From the NCBI GenBank assembly GCA_047495785.1, contig JBLDXI010000033.1, positions 2,542,001 through 2,606,000 of the forward strand: a stretch of 64,000 nt of DNA, read 5' to 3'. The DNA comes from Lepidodermella squamata. Lineage: Eukaryota > Gastrotricha. Every line of letters begins with the position of its first letter. Position 1 is the first letter of the stretch. Below the pieces are notes generated by a model that saw nothing but the letters and a program-made list of their open reading frames with translations, did not search any database and was not told where the DNA came from. The position numbers were made by a program, and so were the translations under genes. Below are positions 1 through 11,926 of the stretch, in pieces.

Positions 1-409
1 GTTTATATCACTTATTTTATTTCGAACTATGCATTTCCGATTATTCCAGCGTTAAAATAAACAACCCGCCTCTCATTCACCACTCCAACACAATGTTACA
101 ATAGGAATAGAATAATATTTTAGATGAAACCCTCATTTATTCCGAATACGTCTAGACGAATAATTATCGGCTTCATCATTCAAAATCCGGCATTCATAAT
201 AACAGAATAACCTTCGAAATTAAAGCTATAAATGTTTTACCAGCATTTGAGATTTGGTCTTAAACACATGACACACTTTAGGACGGAATGTCACAGTCGA
301 TTTCGAAAGAATAATAATAACATTAATAATATATTTAGATAGAACTCAAGAGCAAGAATTGCATCAAATGCTTCACTGATTAGTCAAATTGAATTGCACG
401 AACATGACT
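1..409. other. Intergenic sequence, 3' flank of TMEM214
   Basis: AT-rich sequence downstream of the minus-strand TMEM214 stop codon. I see no coding potential, RNA gene or repeat. It probably contains the TMEM214 3' UTR. Confidence 0.6.
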
Positions 410-2840
410 TCAAAGACCTTTGCTGGAACCGGAAACGGGCAATGACTGCGTCAACTGCCGGATCCACGGGAGGGCGACATCGTTGACGTACTTCGAAATG
501 GCCGCGGAGCTTTCTTGGATGTATTTGCTGCTGGTTGGACTGAAAGATTGGTCAAGATTAGAATAATTTCAGAGATCAAAAGGAAATCAGACTTACATGG
601 CGGTCTTCGTTACCCACTCGTAGCCTTTGTTTCCGAGGGTTCGGAAATCAACACCATTCGAAAGCATCCAAGCGTGTGCCTTCTGGCCTTGCTCAACTGA
701 GAATTCATAGGCTTTAGCAGCATATTCGGAACTAACATCATAAGCCACAATGCTGTAATCAACAGCCGTCGCGTAGAACTTGGACCCATACTCGACTGCG
801 AAAGCCTGAACCTTGGGACTGTATTCGGCGTAATACTTATCGCCGTGCTTTTTCGCTTCCGAAAGATAATAAGACACGTGTTTCGACGCCGGTTCGTAAA
901 CAGTCCACGCGAATTGGCCAGCTTTAGCAGCGTACGGTTTGACTTGCTCAATGTATGGGCCGACATGAGGATGGACAACAGCGTATGCTTCAAGGGATCG
1001 TTTCTGGACATGATTCAGCGTTTCGGCGACAGGACGGTACAAATTGTACTTGCGGAGCTGTTTCGTAGTGTACATGGCTTGCGCGTCGCCATTTGACATC
1101 AACAGATCAGCTCCAAGGGCGAGGATAGCGAGGAAAAGTAATGTTCGGGTCAGCCTGAAGGCGCCAGAGAAAAGTCGACGGAAAAAGCCACGTTTTTCCG
1201 CATATCCCGCCATGTCGCCTCTTGCGCTAATAGCCACGGCCGAATCAACTTTCTTCAATGTCTTTTTCATTTGCGAAATGTCCGGGACGTATTGAGCGAA
1301 AAAAGACATATTCTCGTTGACACTGGAGCTAAGGTATCTGAAAATCAGACATGTTGACATTTTCAATCTGATTTATGAAATGGTAACATACCCAGCGTTT
1401 TCAGGGTAGCGTCCGCAAGTGCCAATCCAAGCATTGCTGCATGCAGCTTGGTCGCAATGCAAACAAACCAGCAGATTTGACAACATCTAAATAGGCTCAA
1501 ATTGTAACCAAGAACAAATTCAGACATTGAACTAAACAGTACCTCTTTCTTGACAAAAATAGGTAGGCTCTCGTTGTATCGGATGAGAAAAGATGGAAAC
1601 ATCGTAGACGGCGAGCAATCACATCCGAACTTCATTAGCAAGACCTTGATCTTGAAACATAGGGTTGCCATTTGGCGTTTCTGGGCCGGCGTCATGCGGT
1701 TCAAAAACGCGGGCTGATTCATTTTTCCCGTGTTGGCGTTGACAGGGTATACCATATCAAAGAGGCGGAAAAAGTTGTGCGGAGAAACAGAAACCTCGCG
1801 AGCGAACAATTCAAAGTTCGGTGGTGGGTTGTATGGCTGGCAATCCTGAAGTGCATTCACGAGGAGATCGAAAGCTGGTTTCAAAGTTTGCGGTGCCGAT
1901 GATGGAGGCAACTGAAACTCGTTAAGCACGTTGTAAGCGTTCATCAGCTTCTCGCCGTTTGCCAAGGTCACACTGGTCATATTTGGCAGCTGAATGGTGG
2001 GCAGCATCACGGTAAACCAAACATTCAGACCAACGGATAGCGAACCGACACCCGATTGGGAAAATGCGGTCATAATTGCCGACAGTTTATTTTGCGATGT
2101 TTTCGAATTTTTAATTATTCCGGAGTACTGTTCAAAAAGTAAGAGTCAGCAAACAGGAATTGCGAAAAATTATAAAAGCAAACCTTTTCAGCAAGCTGCA
2201 AATAAGCATCCGGTCGCTCGAGGCTGATGAGCTGCAAGCAAAGGCGATGCGAAAGAAGGCTGTCGTTGCGAGTAGAGGCTGTGACGAGCTCGTCAATGGC
2301 GTATTCGATGAATTTGGAATATGCCTCTTCGTCGTTTACAGATCCGACAACGCTCCGCAATTCGGCCAACTGCTTTGGATTCAAATGCTTCAGAGGAAAA
2401 CTGAACTCATCCACGGAAGGAGATAGTTTCACTGCTCCTGAGAAGTCGGCATCCATGCGCAGAAAGTTGGCTACTTCCTGCAGCACCAAAAGGTCATTGT
2501 TCGGAAACTTGGAGCGGCACATGTTAATGGAGCCGGAAAGCTTCGCGAAGTCCAGCTGAATAACATCTGGCGCAGGAGCAGGTGCAGTTTTTCCCGGTTT
2601 CTTGCCATTTTTCATCGGAACAGTCGAATTTTTCTGTCCGTTCAGCTTTCCCTGCAGATCGTATTTGAAATCTTCATCGCTGGAATGATTTTCATCCTCC
2701 AAGTTTTCGTAAGTGTTGGCGGCCAGTGGAGTTGGTTTAAAAAGCGCTTTGTCGGCGTTGCCATTCGCAGTCTTTTTAGCTGGCTTCGCGGTGCCTGAAT
2801 TCCGCACAACTTGCCACTTGTCAGTCAAAACGGACGACAT
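410..2840 (-). CDS. TMEM214: Transmembrane protein 214 (ER membrane protein), five exons
   Basis: TMEM214 is an ER-resident membrane protein linked to ER-stress-induced apoptosis. Exons read 2840-2184, 2127-1543, 1486-1392, 1337-597 and 539-410 (735 aa; human is about 690). The N-terminus has WQVVRN, like the human WEVVKK start, followed by a basic/acidic low-complexity linker. The central helical domain carries GLNVWFTVMLP, FFRLFDMVYP, MFPSFLIR and KKEMLSNL, each lining up with human TMEM214 in order. A hydrophobic segment (LLFLAILALGADLLM) near residue 500 is the predicted membrane anchor, and an amphipathic tail rich in Tyr/Ala/Lys follows. All introns are about 55 bp and keep the frame. 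The start at 2840 is chosen because the WQVV motif follows directly. The next gene, PXK, is divergent 1.3 kb away. Identity is from recalled human sequence; I am confident of the family. Confidence 0.92.
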
Positions 2841-4122
2841 CTCGAATTTTCTTATATGAAATAACAAAGCCTTAAAAGGAAAATAGAAAATATTTTGCTT
2901 TCAGCATATAATTGCTATAATTCCCTTTAGAACTTTGATGCTACAATACTCAGGTATATTTTGTTGAGCCTAATCAATTTTCACCCCTAATTTCAGAGTA
3001 ATTAGATTGACGTTATTCATGCTTCCATCAATTGTAATGGGCGATGGCCAATGAAATAATTACTACAGCCACGACAACCTCAATGCCCCTCTGCGAAAAA
3101 ATTAGTGGACTATGACAATAAATCAAGCCCATGCTGAGTGGGTGATGGAATAGTAAGCCTAATCGTCAATTTCTCGACATACTTGAAATTGAGGAGTAGA
3201 ATTTAATCCTGGAATTGATTGACTAATCTCTGCATCTTGCATGATAGAAAAACATCAATTAAGTATGAATTTTAAGCCCAAGACAATCACGTTTTTCAAT
3301 AAAGTTCCAAGTGTAAATATATTTCGCCGAGAAGCGCCCGAAGCCTGGAAGGTAAGAATGCTATTCCATCATCCATCAACTTGACATTAAGTTATCAACA
3401 GAAGATTGAAATACCGCAAGAGATTCAAGTTCCCGGTTAACCCAGATGTTTTCGGTCAATTCCCAAAGTTTACTCCCTAACTGTTCTAGGAACTACTAGT
3501 ATAAGTACCTATCATGTGTCAAGAAAGCCGGCTAGATTTGGCTGGATTATTATTGGGTTATTATTGGCTTTGGGAAGAGACGGCGGTCGGAGCGCGAGAA
3601 GGCGCGGGAAGTTCAAAATGCAAAATTTTGTATCATATAAAAAAATTTCATACCTTAAAAGCAACTCGTGTGTATATTTGCTTTGTCTAAAATGTGATGT
3701 ACATTATGAGTAATTTTGGCGGGTCAGTCTCAGTGAGAAGCATTTTGAGTCCTCGCAGTTTTGCGGCTTTTATTGTTCCTGGTTTACGCGTTAGGCGTTA
3801 GAGATCGGAAGTTGTAAGTTAGCAGCGGCTTACCCGTTACTAACCCGTTACCCGTGACCCGTGATCATAAGTTACTAATGCTTAGGCACTCATCGCATGA
3901 GCATCGGGAATTACTGGGATTCAACGCGGGGGTTGTCAGTTGCAAGGTGCCTATTTTCATGGCTTAATGCATTGTTGTCGTCAGTTTTTTTGTACCGACA
4001 ATCGTTGGTACAATAGCGTAGCAAACTGATGACTAAAATACTAGTATCGATGGTGTTATTTGTCAACATTCAACATGTGCCATGTGCTGCAAAAATATTT
4101 GTATTTTTTTAGATTTTTAGAT
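2841..4122. other. Divergent intergenic region between TMEM214 and PXK
   Basis: Contains no convincing gene. Around 3830-3862 there is a short run of imperfect repeats of a TTACCCGT-like unit. Directly before the PXK start (4101-4120) lies a T-rich tract ending in AG, which looks like a splice acceptor for a 5' UTR intron or a spliced leader. Promoters of both flanking genes must lie here, but no TATA box stands out. Confidence 0.5.
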
Positions 4123-5652
4123 ATGTACGAAGATTCTGACGTTATTACTGCGTCGCCTGACTTGATACCATCGTCGTTCGATGACGATGCGTTTGCGATT
4201 ACGGTTTCAGTGAAGAATGCTTACTTGAAAGATTCGTACACCGTATATTCGATAAATGCATCGCTTTCTTGTCGACCACAGCAACGGTGGGAAATAGAGA
4301 AACGTTTCAGAGAATTCAGCCAATTCAACGAAAGTCTAGCCAAAATCGGTTGGTCTGTAGCCTCCTTGCCCGAGAAAAAATGGTTTGGCAACAAGGACCG
4401 TGAGTTCATATCGAAACGCCAAATTGAGTTGGAGCGATATTTGAATTCCATCTTGGCGGTATCAGATATAAACCAAAGTGAAATGTTGCGATCTTTTCTC
4501 TGTTTGAGCGCATATGACGAAGAGACGAAAGAGATAACAGATACAGCAAAGCAGCAAATCGCACTTACCCTAAGATCAGAGCCCCGTTTCTCATTCGTTC
4601 GCTTTCTTCCTCAGATTGGTTGGAGACGGCGAAAAGTGTTCGCGCTTGCGTGTAGCAGTTCAAACCCAGCTGATCATTTCATTGTGTGCTGGACGGAATT
4701 TTGCCTCAAAAGCTCGTGTTACGAATCGGAAATTCGCGCGGTTTTTAAGTGGCTACACGGACAGAAGACTGAATCGACGGGAACCGTTTTGTCCAATCTC
4801 GCTTTTTCAAGTCTGACGAATAGGGCTGCGCTAAGTATATCGCCGTTGAGCTCACCAGCGCTCCGCGACATCTTACGCTCTATCGAACATCCACTTGATG
4901 AATCTTACATGAGAAAGTACTCTCCACAACGAGCTGGTTTATTACTCCAAAATCTTCATCGCGGTTTCTCAAAGGAAACTTTTTTCTCCATGGTTCGCTC
5001 TATCATCGCAAATTATACATTTTTCCTGGCTCACTACCATTCACAAGGTCTGTTTTTCATGAATCTCCATGCTGGGAACGTGGTTGTCGATCTGAAACCT
5101 GATAAACAAGGCTTTTTCCGCACGAAAATCGTCGAAGCTCACAGTGCAGTTTTAGGAATTCTACCACCGTATTACATGAAGCTGTTAAAAATGGGACCGA
5201 ATGTAATAAGGTCGGTTTTTGATGCTGATATGGCTGCGTTGGGGTTCACCTTGGAGGAAATGCTGGAATTTCGAGCCGCCTCATGGCAGATTCCGGCCGA
5301 TATCAGTGGCCTACTTGCAAAAATGCTGCCCGATAACTCGACACCTGCGACTGCTAGTGAGCTGATCCAGATATTGAGGGACGAAGCAGCGTTTGAAAAA
5401 TTCATTCAAAATAAATCGAGTTTCACCCTTCCTCATTTTTTCGACCCTCCCAGTCCGGAAATTGTGCAGATCTATGGAAAAGCTCGAGCGAGCTACGAGC
5501 GGCGCTTGTCGTTGCATCATGCTGTATATTATCAGGTGAACGCTGTAAAAAACGTGCGCCGTAGCTTAGTCACACAACACAAGGCTGCCAATTACACAGG
5601 CGAAGCCGAGTTTGTTACGAACAACGCTGACTCGATTATTTTTGCTAAATGA
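4123..5652 (+). CDS. PXK: PX domain-containing kinase-like protein (PXK/MONaKA), single exon
   Basis: PXK binds phosphoinositides through an N-terminal PX domain and acts in endosomal receptor trafficking; its kinase-like domain is considered inactive or weak. The PX domain spans roughly residues 20-135, with WEIEKRFREFSQF and GNKDREFISKRQIELERYL matching the human protein closely. A pseudokinase domain follows. The catalytic-loop position reads FMNLHAGNVVVD where active kinases have HRDxxxxN, and no DFG is visible, as in human PXK. Length is 509 aa from 4123. An in-frame Met at 4060 would add 21 residues, but it is separated from 4123 by a T-rich tract ending in AG (4119-4120), so I prefer 4123. 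The gene has no introns, unusual here. A polyadenylation signal AATAAA lies near 5841. Confidence 0.93.
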   Translation: MYEDSDVITASPDLIPSSFDDDAFAITVSVKNAYLKDSYTVYSINASLSCRPQQRWEIEKRFREFSQFNESLAKIGWSVASLPEKKWFGNKDREFISKRQIELERYLNSILAVSDINQSEMLRSFLCLSAYDEETKEITDTAKQQIALTLRSEPRFSFVRFLPQIGWRRRKVFALACSSSNPADHFIVCWTEFCLKSSCYESEIRAVFKWLHGQKTESTGTVLSNLAFSSLTNRAALSISPLSSPALRDILRSIEHPLDESYMRKYSPQRAGLLLQNLHRGFSKETFFSMVRSIIANYTFFLAHYHSQGLFFMNLHAGNVVVDLKPDKQGFFRTKIVEAHSAVLGILPPYYMKLLKMGPNVIRSVFDADMAALGFTLEEMLEFRAASWQIPADISGLLAKMLPDNSTPATASELIQILRDEAAFEKFIQNKSSFTLPHFFDPPSPEIVQIYGKARASYERRLSLHHAVYYQVNAVKNVRRSLVTQHKAANYTGEAEFVTNNADSIIFAK

Positions 5653-6145
5653 ATCGTGCAATAATTGTCAAATCATCTTATAAATTACATAGTATCTACC
5701 TATTGGTATATAACTTGTCTCGACTGGTGAAATCGTCGCTAAATAATGCTAACCTATTATATACATTTGCGCTTTTATTCGTAATATTTATAAATTTTCA
5801 AACTGCATACATAGTGATATCACTCTTGGATTTGTAAAAGAAATAAAAGATCTGGCATTTTAAATCGCTTTCATGCTGCTGTTTTTACTTAATCAGTGTT
5901 ATGAACTTCAGGCTCAGGTGTTATGTGCTTGGGGTTTCAAAATGAAATTCCAACATTGGATGATGAACAGTTCGGGGATTGAAGGATATTCCAATTCAAA
6001 AGTCAGTTGTCATGTTAGGACACTCAAATTTATTCTCAAAACAGTCTAGCGATTACGATAAAGCGAACAAAACGAAAGAGCCAGAAGAAAGGAGCGTTGA
6101 AAATGCGTTGATCACACTAGAAACCACCTAACATCACTAAAGGTC
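5653..6145. other. Intergenic sequence between convergent PXK and CDC20
   Basis: 3' flanks of two convergent genes. A plus-strand AATAAA near 5841 suits PXK, and a minus-strand AATAAA (TTTATT near 6030) suits CDC20. Nothing else is visible. Confidence 0.5.
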
Positions 6146-7777
6146 TTAACGGAAACAAGCTCCATCCAAGAGCGAACTGTAACTTTCGTTTTCTTTCGCT
6201 TTCGACTTCTCAAGATCTGGGGGAAATACGCGCCACATTTTGATTGTTTCATCAGCGGCAGCAGTCAGAACCCATTGACCATCTGCAGAGCCTACGAGTT
6301 TGAGAATTCGACCCTTATGTCCAGTGAGCTCGGCCAGCTTAGTCATTTTCGGATATTTCCACAGTGCAAGTTGATTGCCAGGCGGACCGTGGGCACTGAT
6401 GATTTCACGATATTCGTCGGACCAAACGATGCCACTTACTTGCGACTCAGCATCGAGCTCTTTCAGGCACTCGCCGGAACTGGCGCTGAAAAACCGTATC
6501 TTCCTGTCGCCTGTACCAGATCCAGTGGCAAGCAAACTGGGCTGCCATGGGCACCAAGCGAGAGCTTTCACCGCTGCCTGATGTTGAGAGAACTCGAAAA
6601 TGGGCTGGGGAGAGCACAACAGGCTTTTTCCTGGGGTGGGTCCTGATGCCGTTCCAGAACCCGCATCAGCTGCTGGCCACAAGCAGACCAAATTGTCATT
6701 CGAACCAGAGGCTAGATAGCGGAAATCTGGCGACCATTCCAAGCCGCATACGTCTTGGTCGTGGCGCATCATTTCGCGTACAAGATGCTCCTTGACTCGA
6801 ACATCGTGCTGGTGAATGTGACCTGATCTTGAGCCAGATGACAGAACATACGAATTCCAAGCCAAACTTGACACGCGGGAAGCATGACCAGTCATCATTC
6901 GAATACACTTTTGCTTAGCAACATCGAACAACATAATTTCAGCATTTGAGGTACCAGCTGCAAGGTAAACGCCATCACGGTTGAAACGAGTCGATGCGAA
7001 GTAAGCGCTTGCGTCAGGAAGCTCATTGAGCAGATGAATCTCGCTCTTCACATTTTCATACAGGTAAAGCTGATTTGACAAGGCAACTGACAGAACATCC
7101 AGGGAAGACCAATCCACCACGTTCAAATCTGAAATGAGATTAATAAATGCAGCAGTTCATAAAATCAAATTTATTCGCTTACAAAAATCGTCCATCAGTC
7201 CGGGAGCATCAAGTGTCTTTTCCGAACGCTTAGGAATGACGCGCTTTGACGTGGCAGAGGCGTTCATTGCCGGACGACCCACAGGTTCGAACAAAACTCG
7301 AAAACGATTCTGGAACAACGGATCTTGACTAGGTTCGGGCGCCTTGGTGTAATGGAGAATTCTTTGCTCGCTCGCGTGGAGTGATTCATCGACGAGGTTC
7401 TTGAAAAGCCGCTGCCCATCAGCATTTCCTGGGCTGCCAGTATTGACTCTCTCAGCGTTTCCCAGATCCTCATTGCTTCCAACGTTGGCAGACATGAGTG
7501 ATTTCGCATATTCTGTGTTGACTTCTGGTACAAAACGGTCGCCGCCCTGAAGAGGCTGTCTTTGATTTTTTCCTACATGAAATAGATTAATTCACATTAG
7601 GTATGGAAAAACTATACTATCAATCTAACCTGGAGTTCTTTTAGATAGAGGCACCGCTGCTCTCAGTCGGGCAGATACGCTGTCATCGAAAGATCCTTTT
7701 GCGGAATTTTCTAAGAAGGAGCTCGAAAACTTGTTTGTTGATGTATTCAAGGAAGAATCCAGACCGGCTGGTTTCAT
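6146..7777 (-). CDS. CDC20: CDC20/fizzy, WD40 activator of the anaphase-promoting complex
   Basis: CDC20 recruits substrates to the APC/C ubiquitin ligase at metaphase-anaphase and is a spindle-checkpoint target. Exons 7777-7630, 7572-7183 and 7128-6146 give 506 aa. Residues 46-51 read KRTPGK, followed by a C-box-like DRFVPEV (consensus DRF/YIPxR). The conserved LDAPGLMDDFYLNVVDWS bridge spans intron 2. A seven-blade WD40 propeller follows with SSGSRSGHIHQHDVR, SGSNDNLVCLWP and GTGDRKIRFF. These match CDC20 rather than CDH1/FZR (for example the SGHIHQHD loop). A KEN tripeptide is near the C-terminus. The protein ends in Phe-Arg, where most family members end in Ile-Arg. The start at 7777 follows an upstream sequence without an obvious splice acceptor; an additional 5' coding exon cannot be excluded. 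Confidence 0.94.
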
Positions 7778-8946
7778 CTCCGGTGGTATAAAATTCTAAT
7801 ACGATCAAAAACGAAAAACGTCTAGTGAACGTGAAGTGATCGGATAGAGCATTGGCGTAGAGAGGGCAAACATTGCCACATGATGTTTCAAGAGCACGTA
7901 GAAAGGGATCGTACTGACTTATGCTGATCATCCCATCCGCCACTACACCCTGCACCACTATTCACTCGATACTCAATACTCAATAAATGCAAACGAATCA
8001 AACGATTCGATAGCATCTGGTGATTTGAGCGTGAGCGTCCATCCAACGCCTGTCTTCCTGAAATGGATGAGGGCATATACTTCAGAATCACTGCAAGAGC
8101 AGCCTTTCATCTCCCATCACACACGGGTGAAGAAGGTCGAACTGAAGTAAGGTGGCGCGCCAACTCTTCCTGGCAAAGCGATTCTGTTTTTGCCAGTGCT
8201 TTCAGAACTTGGTCTCGGAAGACTGCGCCCTGCCCTTGAGGACCTCGGATCCATTACTGATTTGCGCAGGTCTGAGGGGCAAATAAATCATTGCACACAT
8301 GGCGAAAACGAACAGTTTTTACAAATATTCGACACTGTCTTTCATGATGATGAAGTGTACTAGCATAGGTCTCAAATCGCGATAAAGATCACGATCACGA
8401 TCAGAATATTGAGTTTCTTTGGGTTTCTTCGGATTGGTTTGGAAGATTTATCTTGAGTTTGAATTTCCCGCGCTAAAAATGTATAATTCTGATAAGTAAA
8501 AATAAATAATGAAAATTTTTATTTACGAGATTCAGTTTAATAAATGTCAGAATAGAAAGTTGATCAGCTGACCTCATCATCGCGCGATCTCATGCAAGTT
8601 ATTGTCGCGTGAAAAGAGAAAGTGACCGAGTACCCGAAAAACATGCGCGGCGAAGATTGGCTCGACGCCCAAAATCCGTGAGGCTGATACTCAAGCGTAT
8701 GAGTATTGAAGCTGAATCTTCAGTTTATTGCTGTTTGCCGTTAATTTGCAAGGAAGAGTCTTCGCCAGAAAACTACTCGCGACCTTCTCCCTTTATTTGC
8801 TGGTCGGGGAATGATTTCTTAGGAAGCAAAATACTAAACATTTCTCAATTCTTTCTCACTCTTCACTCTTTTACCTATTCGCTAAAATATTATATATCAT
8901 AGATCTTCTGTTTATCTGTCTCCATTCAAGTTGTCGCGTCATAATA
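7778..8946. other. Divergent intergenic region between CDC20 and ELP3
   Basis: Shared 5' region of two housekeeping genes. No recognised gene or repeat. A short minus-strand frame starting at 8253 (about 48 codons, Arg/Ser-rich) was considered as an upstream CDC20 exon, but nothing supports it. Confidence 0.5.
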
Positions 8947-10722
8947 ATGGGCAAGCCAAAAGCTGGCCAGGTCAAATTAGGTGAACAGGAATTGACGGTT
9001 CGCTGCATTTCTGACATAATAAATGAGCTGACCACGGCTGCGCGGGAGAAGAGAGATGTGGACGTTCACAAGCTCAAGACCCGCATATCAAGAAAATACT
9101 GTTTGAAAAGTCAGCCGAAGCTAGTTGATATAATTGCAGCAGTTCCTGCTGATTTGAAGCGGCTTCTCATTCCAAAACTTAAGGTAAAGCCAGTGCGGAC
9201 GGCAAGTGGCATAGCTGTTATTGCTGTTATGAGCAAACCTCATCGATGTCCTCACATTGCAACTACTGGAAACATATGCGTCTACTGCCCTGGTTTGTTT
9301 ATTATATATTATCATTTATGTGTTATATTCAACTTCATGTATAATCCAAGGTGGACCTGATTCTGACTTCGAATATTCAACGCAGTCATATACCGGTTAC
9401 GAGCCGACATCAATGCGTGCGATTCGAGCTCGGTATGACCCTTTTGTGCAAACTCGCAGTCGGCTGGAGCAGCTGAGGCAGCTCGGTCACGACGTCGACA
9501 AAGTGGAGTTTATACTAATGGGTGGGACCTTCATGTCCTTGCCCACCGAATATCGTGATTATTTCATCAGCAATTTGCATGACGCTCTTTCTGGTCACAC
9601 CAGCTCTTCAGTAGCCGAGGCCGTGCGCTACTCGGAGCGTTCGAAAATTAAATGCGTTGGAATGACCATCGAAACTCGACCTGACTATTGCATGAAAAAG
9701 CATCTTGCTGAAATGCTGAGCTACGGCTGCACACGGCTTGAAATCGGTGTTCAATCAGTTTACGAAGACGTCGCACGTGACACTAATCGAGGTCATACTG
9801 TTCGAGCTACTTGTGATTGCTTCCATCTTGCCAAAGATGCTGGATTCAAAGTGGTTAGTCACATGATGCCAGATTTACCAAACGTTGGTGTCGAAAGAGA
9901 TATCGATCAATTTGTTGAGTTTTTCGAAAATCCGGCCTTTCGTCCGGATGGATTAAAAATATATCCTACATTGGTTATTCGAGGGACAGGTTTATACGGT
10001 AAGAACTACTGTGAATTGAATGCTGCAATGTAGCTTTTCACTGTTTAGAGTTATGGCGAACTGGCCGCTATCGATCTTACCCGGCTGACGTTTTGATTGA
10101 TTTACTGGCTCGCATTCTGGCCCTCGTTCCTCCCTGGACAAGGATATATCGAGTTCAGCGTGACATTCCAATGCCTCTGGTTACGTCAGGTGGGCATTTA
10201 GGCCATCTCAGAGAGCTGGCTCTAGCTCGGTTGAAAGACTTCGGGGCGACGTGTCGTGATGTGCGCACGAGAGAAGTTGGAATTCAAGAGCTTCACGAAC
10301 GCGTCCGACCGAACGAAATCGAGCTGATCCGACGTGATTATTTTGCTAACGGCGGATGGGAAACCTTTCTCTCGTACGAAGATCCCGTACAGGATATTCT
10401 TATTGGCCTGTTGAGATTGCGTAAAATCTCCGCTATGGAAAAGTCACCAGCGCTGCAACGGACCTCGATGATTCGCGAGCTTCATGTTTACGGCAGTGTG
10501 GTCCCTGTTTCTGCTAGCAATCCTGTAAAGTTCCAGCATCACGGCTTCGGCCGACTGTTGCTCGAAGAAGCTGAGCGTATTTCACAGGAAGAACATGGAT
10601 CGATAAAAGTTGCCATAATCAGTGGTGTTGGTGCCAGAAATTATTATCGCAAATTCGGTTATGAACTCGAGGGACCTTACATGGTGAAGACCCTCGAACC
10701 TAAAACTGTTGAATTCGAATAA
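8947..10722 (+). CDS. ELP3: Elongator complex catalytic subunit ELP3
   Basis: ELP3 is the radical-SAM and acetyltransferase subunit of Elongator, which builds cm5U modifications at tRNA wobble uridines. Exons 8947-9292, 9351-9998 and 10049-10722 encode 555 aa (human 547). The radical-SAM cluster motif is intact: RCPH at the first ligand and NICVYCPGG for the second and third (C-x9-C-x2-C). Almost unbroken identity to human follows, for example [25 protein letters not shown] and RDTNRGHTV. The C-terminal GNAT domain has [37 protein letters not shown] and [17 protein letters not shown]. The Cys preceding KPHRC in human ELP3 is Ser here, but it is not one of the three usual ligands. Introns are 58 and 50 bp. 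MTERF3 begins only 74 bp after the stop on the same strand. Confidence 0.98.
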
Positions 10723-10783
10723 ACTAAGAAATTGTCTCTTCTTTATTTATTTTCGGGTATCAAGTACCGTGTAATATATTTAT

Positions 10784-10785
10784 AG
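10784..10785 (+). promoter_or_regulatory. Splice-acceptor-like AG just upstream of MTERF3 start
   Basis: A T/A-rich tract (10770-10783) ends in AG at 10784-10785, with 11 nt to the MTERF3 ATG. The 74-bp gap after ELP3 has no AATAAA on the plus strand. This arrangement fits trans-splicing of a downstream operon gene, or simply a 5' UTR feature. It is an inference from sequence only. Confidence 0.35.
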
Positions 10786-10796
10786 ACACCGGCGAC

Positions 10797-11926
10797 ATGG
10801 AGGCATTAATTTTGAGCGTAAGAAGGCTGCTGGCTGGGCCATTGCTTAGGAAGTATTCCACGGAAGTAGCAAAAATCGAGCGCAATGAGTTTGCTGAAAT
10901 TGCAGTTTCCCAACTGAGCGTCGATGTCCTGTCTGAAGATGCCGAAAATAAACTGCAGCAAAAATTCGGCACAGCTAAACCGTTAGTACCTGTGCATTCC
11001 TCTTCATTAACTCCTTACGTCAACCAATCAGAATCGCTGAAATCTTTGCTGGCTCTTGGCGTCGACTTGTATCGAATTGAGAAAATCCCGAAAGCTGCTG
11101 AGCGTATCATAAAAATGGATTTTCGCCGGGACATTGACCCGTATCTGCTGATGCTCCGATCGTCAGGAGTAGCCGAGGATAGCTTGGGACAAGTTGGTTT
11201 TAGATTTTCAAGTCTATAGGTTTACAATTTTGCTTAGGTGATCAATAGGTTTCCCGCGCTATTCTTGGAAGAAAAAGAAATTCTAGCTTCAAGGGTGGAA
11301 TTTTTGAAGACCTATGGATTCACGCACGCGAAAATCGGTCGAATGATCAGCAGCGTTCCTTCAATTTTAGGAATGTTTGCGGAAGATGTTGAGAAGAAGC
11401 TGGGTGTCGTCAAGTCCGAGTTCTCACTCTCTCACGAAGACCTTACCACAGCCGTGGCGAAATGCCCTCGGTTGCTGTTATTCGATCAGGACAAATTGAA
11501 GTTCAACAAATTTGCTTTAAAAGTTTGTTTGGATTTTCAGACTTTCCCCACGAATATGAATACTTATTTTCATTAAAGGAAATGGCTGGTTTCAATGAGA
11601 GCGAGCTAACAAAGATGATGGTTTCGGCTCCACGTGTTTTCACTGGTAGCAAGCAGCATATGGTAGCTGTTTTCGATTATTTACGCCATGTCATGGAAAT
11701 ACAGCATGATCTAATCGTGGGATTCCCGCAAGTTTTCCGCTCTCGGTTACGGCGGATCGAACATCGACATCAATTTTTAGCCAGCGTAGGCCGAAATCAG
11801 TACAATCCAAAGCTACCGAACTATGTTTCGCTGCACAGTCTTGTAAGCGGGAGTGATCAAGAATTTGTTGAGAACGTTGCGAAAAGCTCAATGGACAAAT
11901 ATAACATGTTTTTGAAAACTTTATAG
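10797..11926 (+). CDS. MTERF3: Mitochondrial transcription termination factor 3 (mTERF family)
   Basis: MTERF3 is a mitochondrial matrix protein that regulates mtDNA transcription and ribosome assembly. Exons 10797-11192, 11238-11522 and 11579-11926 give 342 aa (introns 45 and 56 bp). The N-terminal 20 residues (Arg-rich, no acids) look like a mitochondrial targeting peptide. Repeating mTERF helices follow: LLALGVDLYRIEK, FPALFLEEKEIL, VPSILGMFAEDV and APRVFTGSKQHM. The C-terminal GFPQVFRSRLRRIEHRHQF plus NYVSLHSLVSGSDQEF align residue by residue with human MTERF3 (FPQVFNTRL..., NYISLDKLV...), which separates it from MTERF1, 2 and 4. Two AATAAA signals lie at 11959-11969. It lies close behind ELP3 and may be co-transcribed with it. 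Confidence 0.93.

Noticed and set aside
593-1337. Large plus-strand frames opposite the TMEM214 exons (845-1295) as separate genes
   Set aside because: They lie wholly antisense to a well-supported exon, have no family resemblance and are explained by its codon bias.
8107-8253. Extra N-terminal exon of CDC20 (MDPRSSRAGRSLP...)
   Set aside because: There is no splice donor in a suitable frame linking it to the CDC20 first exon, and the known N-terminal motifs are already accounted for.
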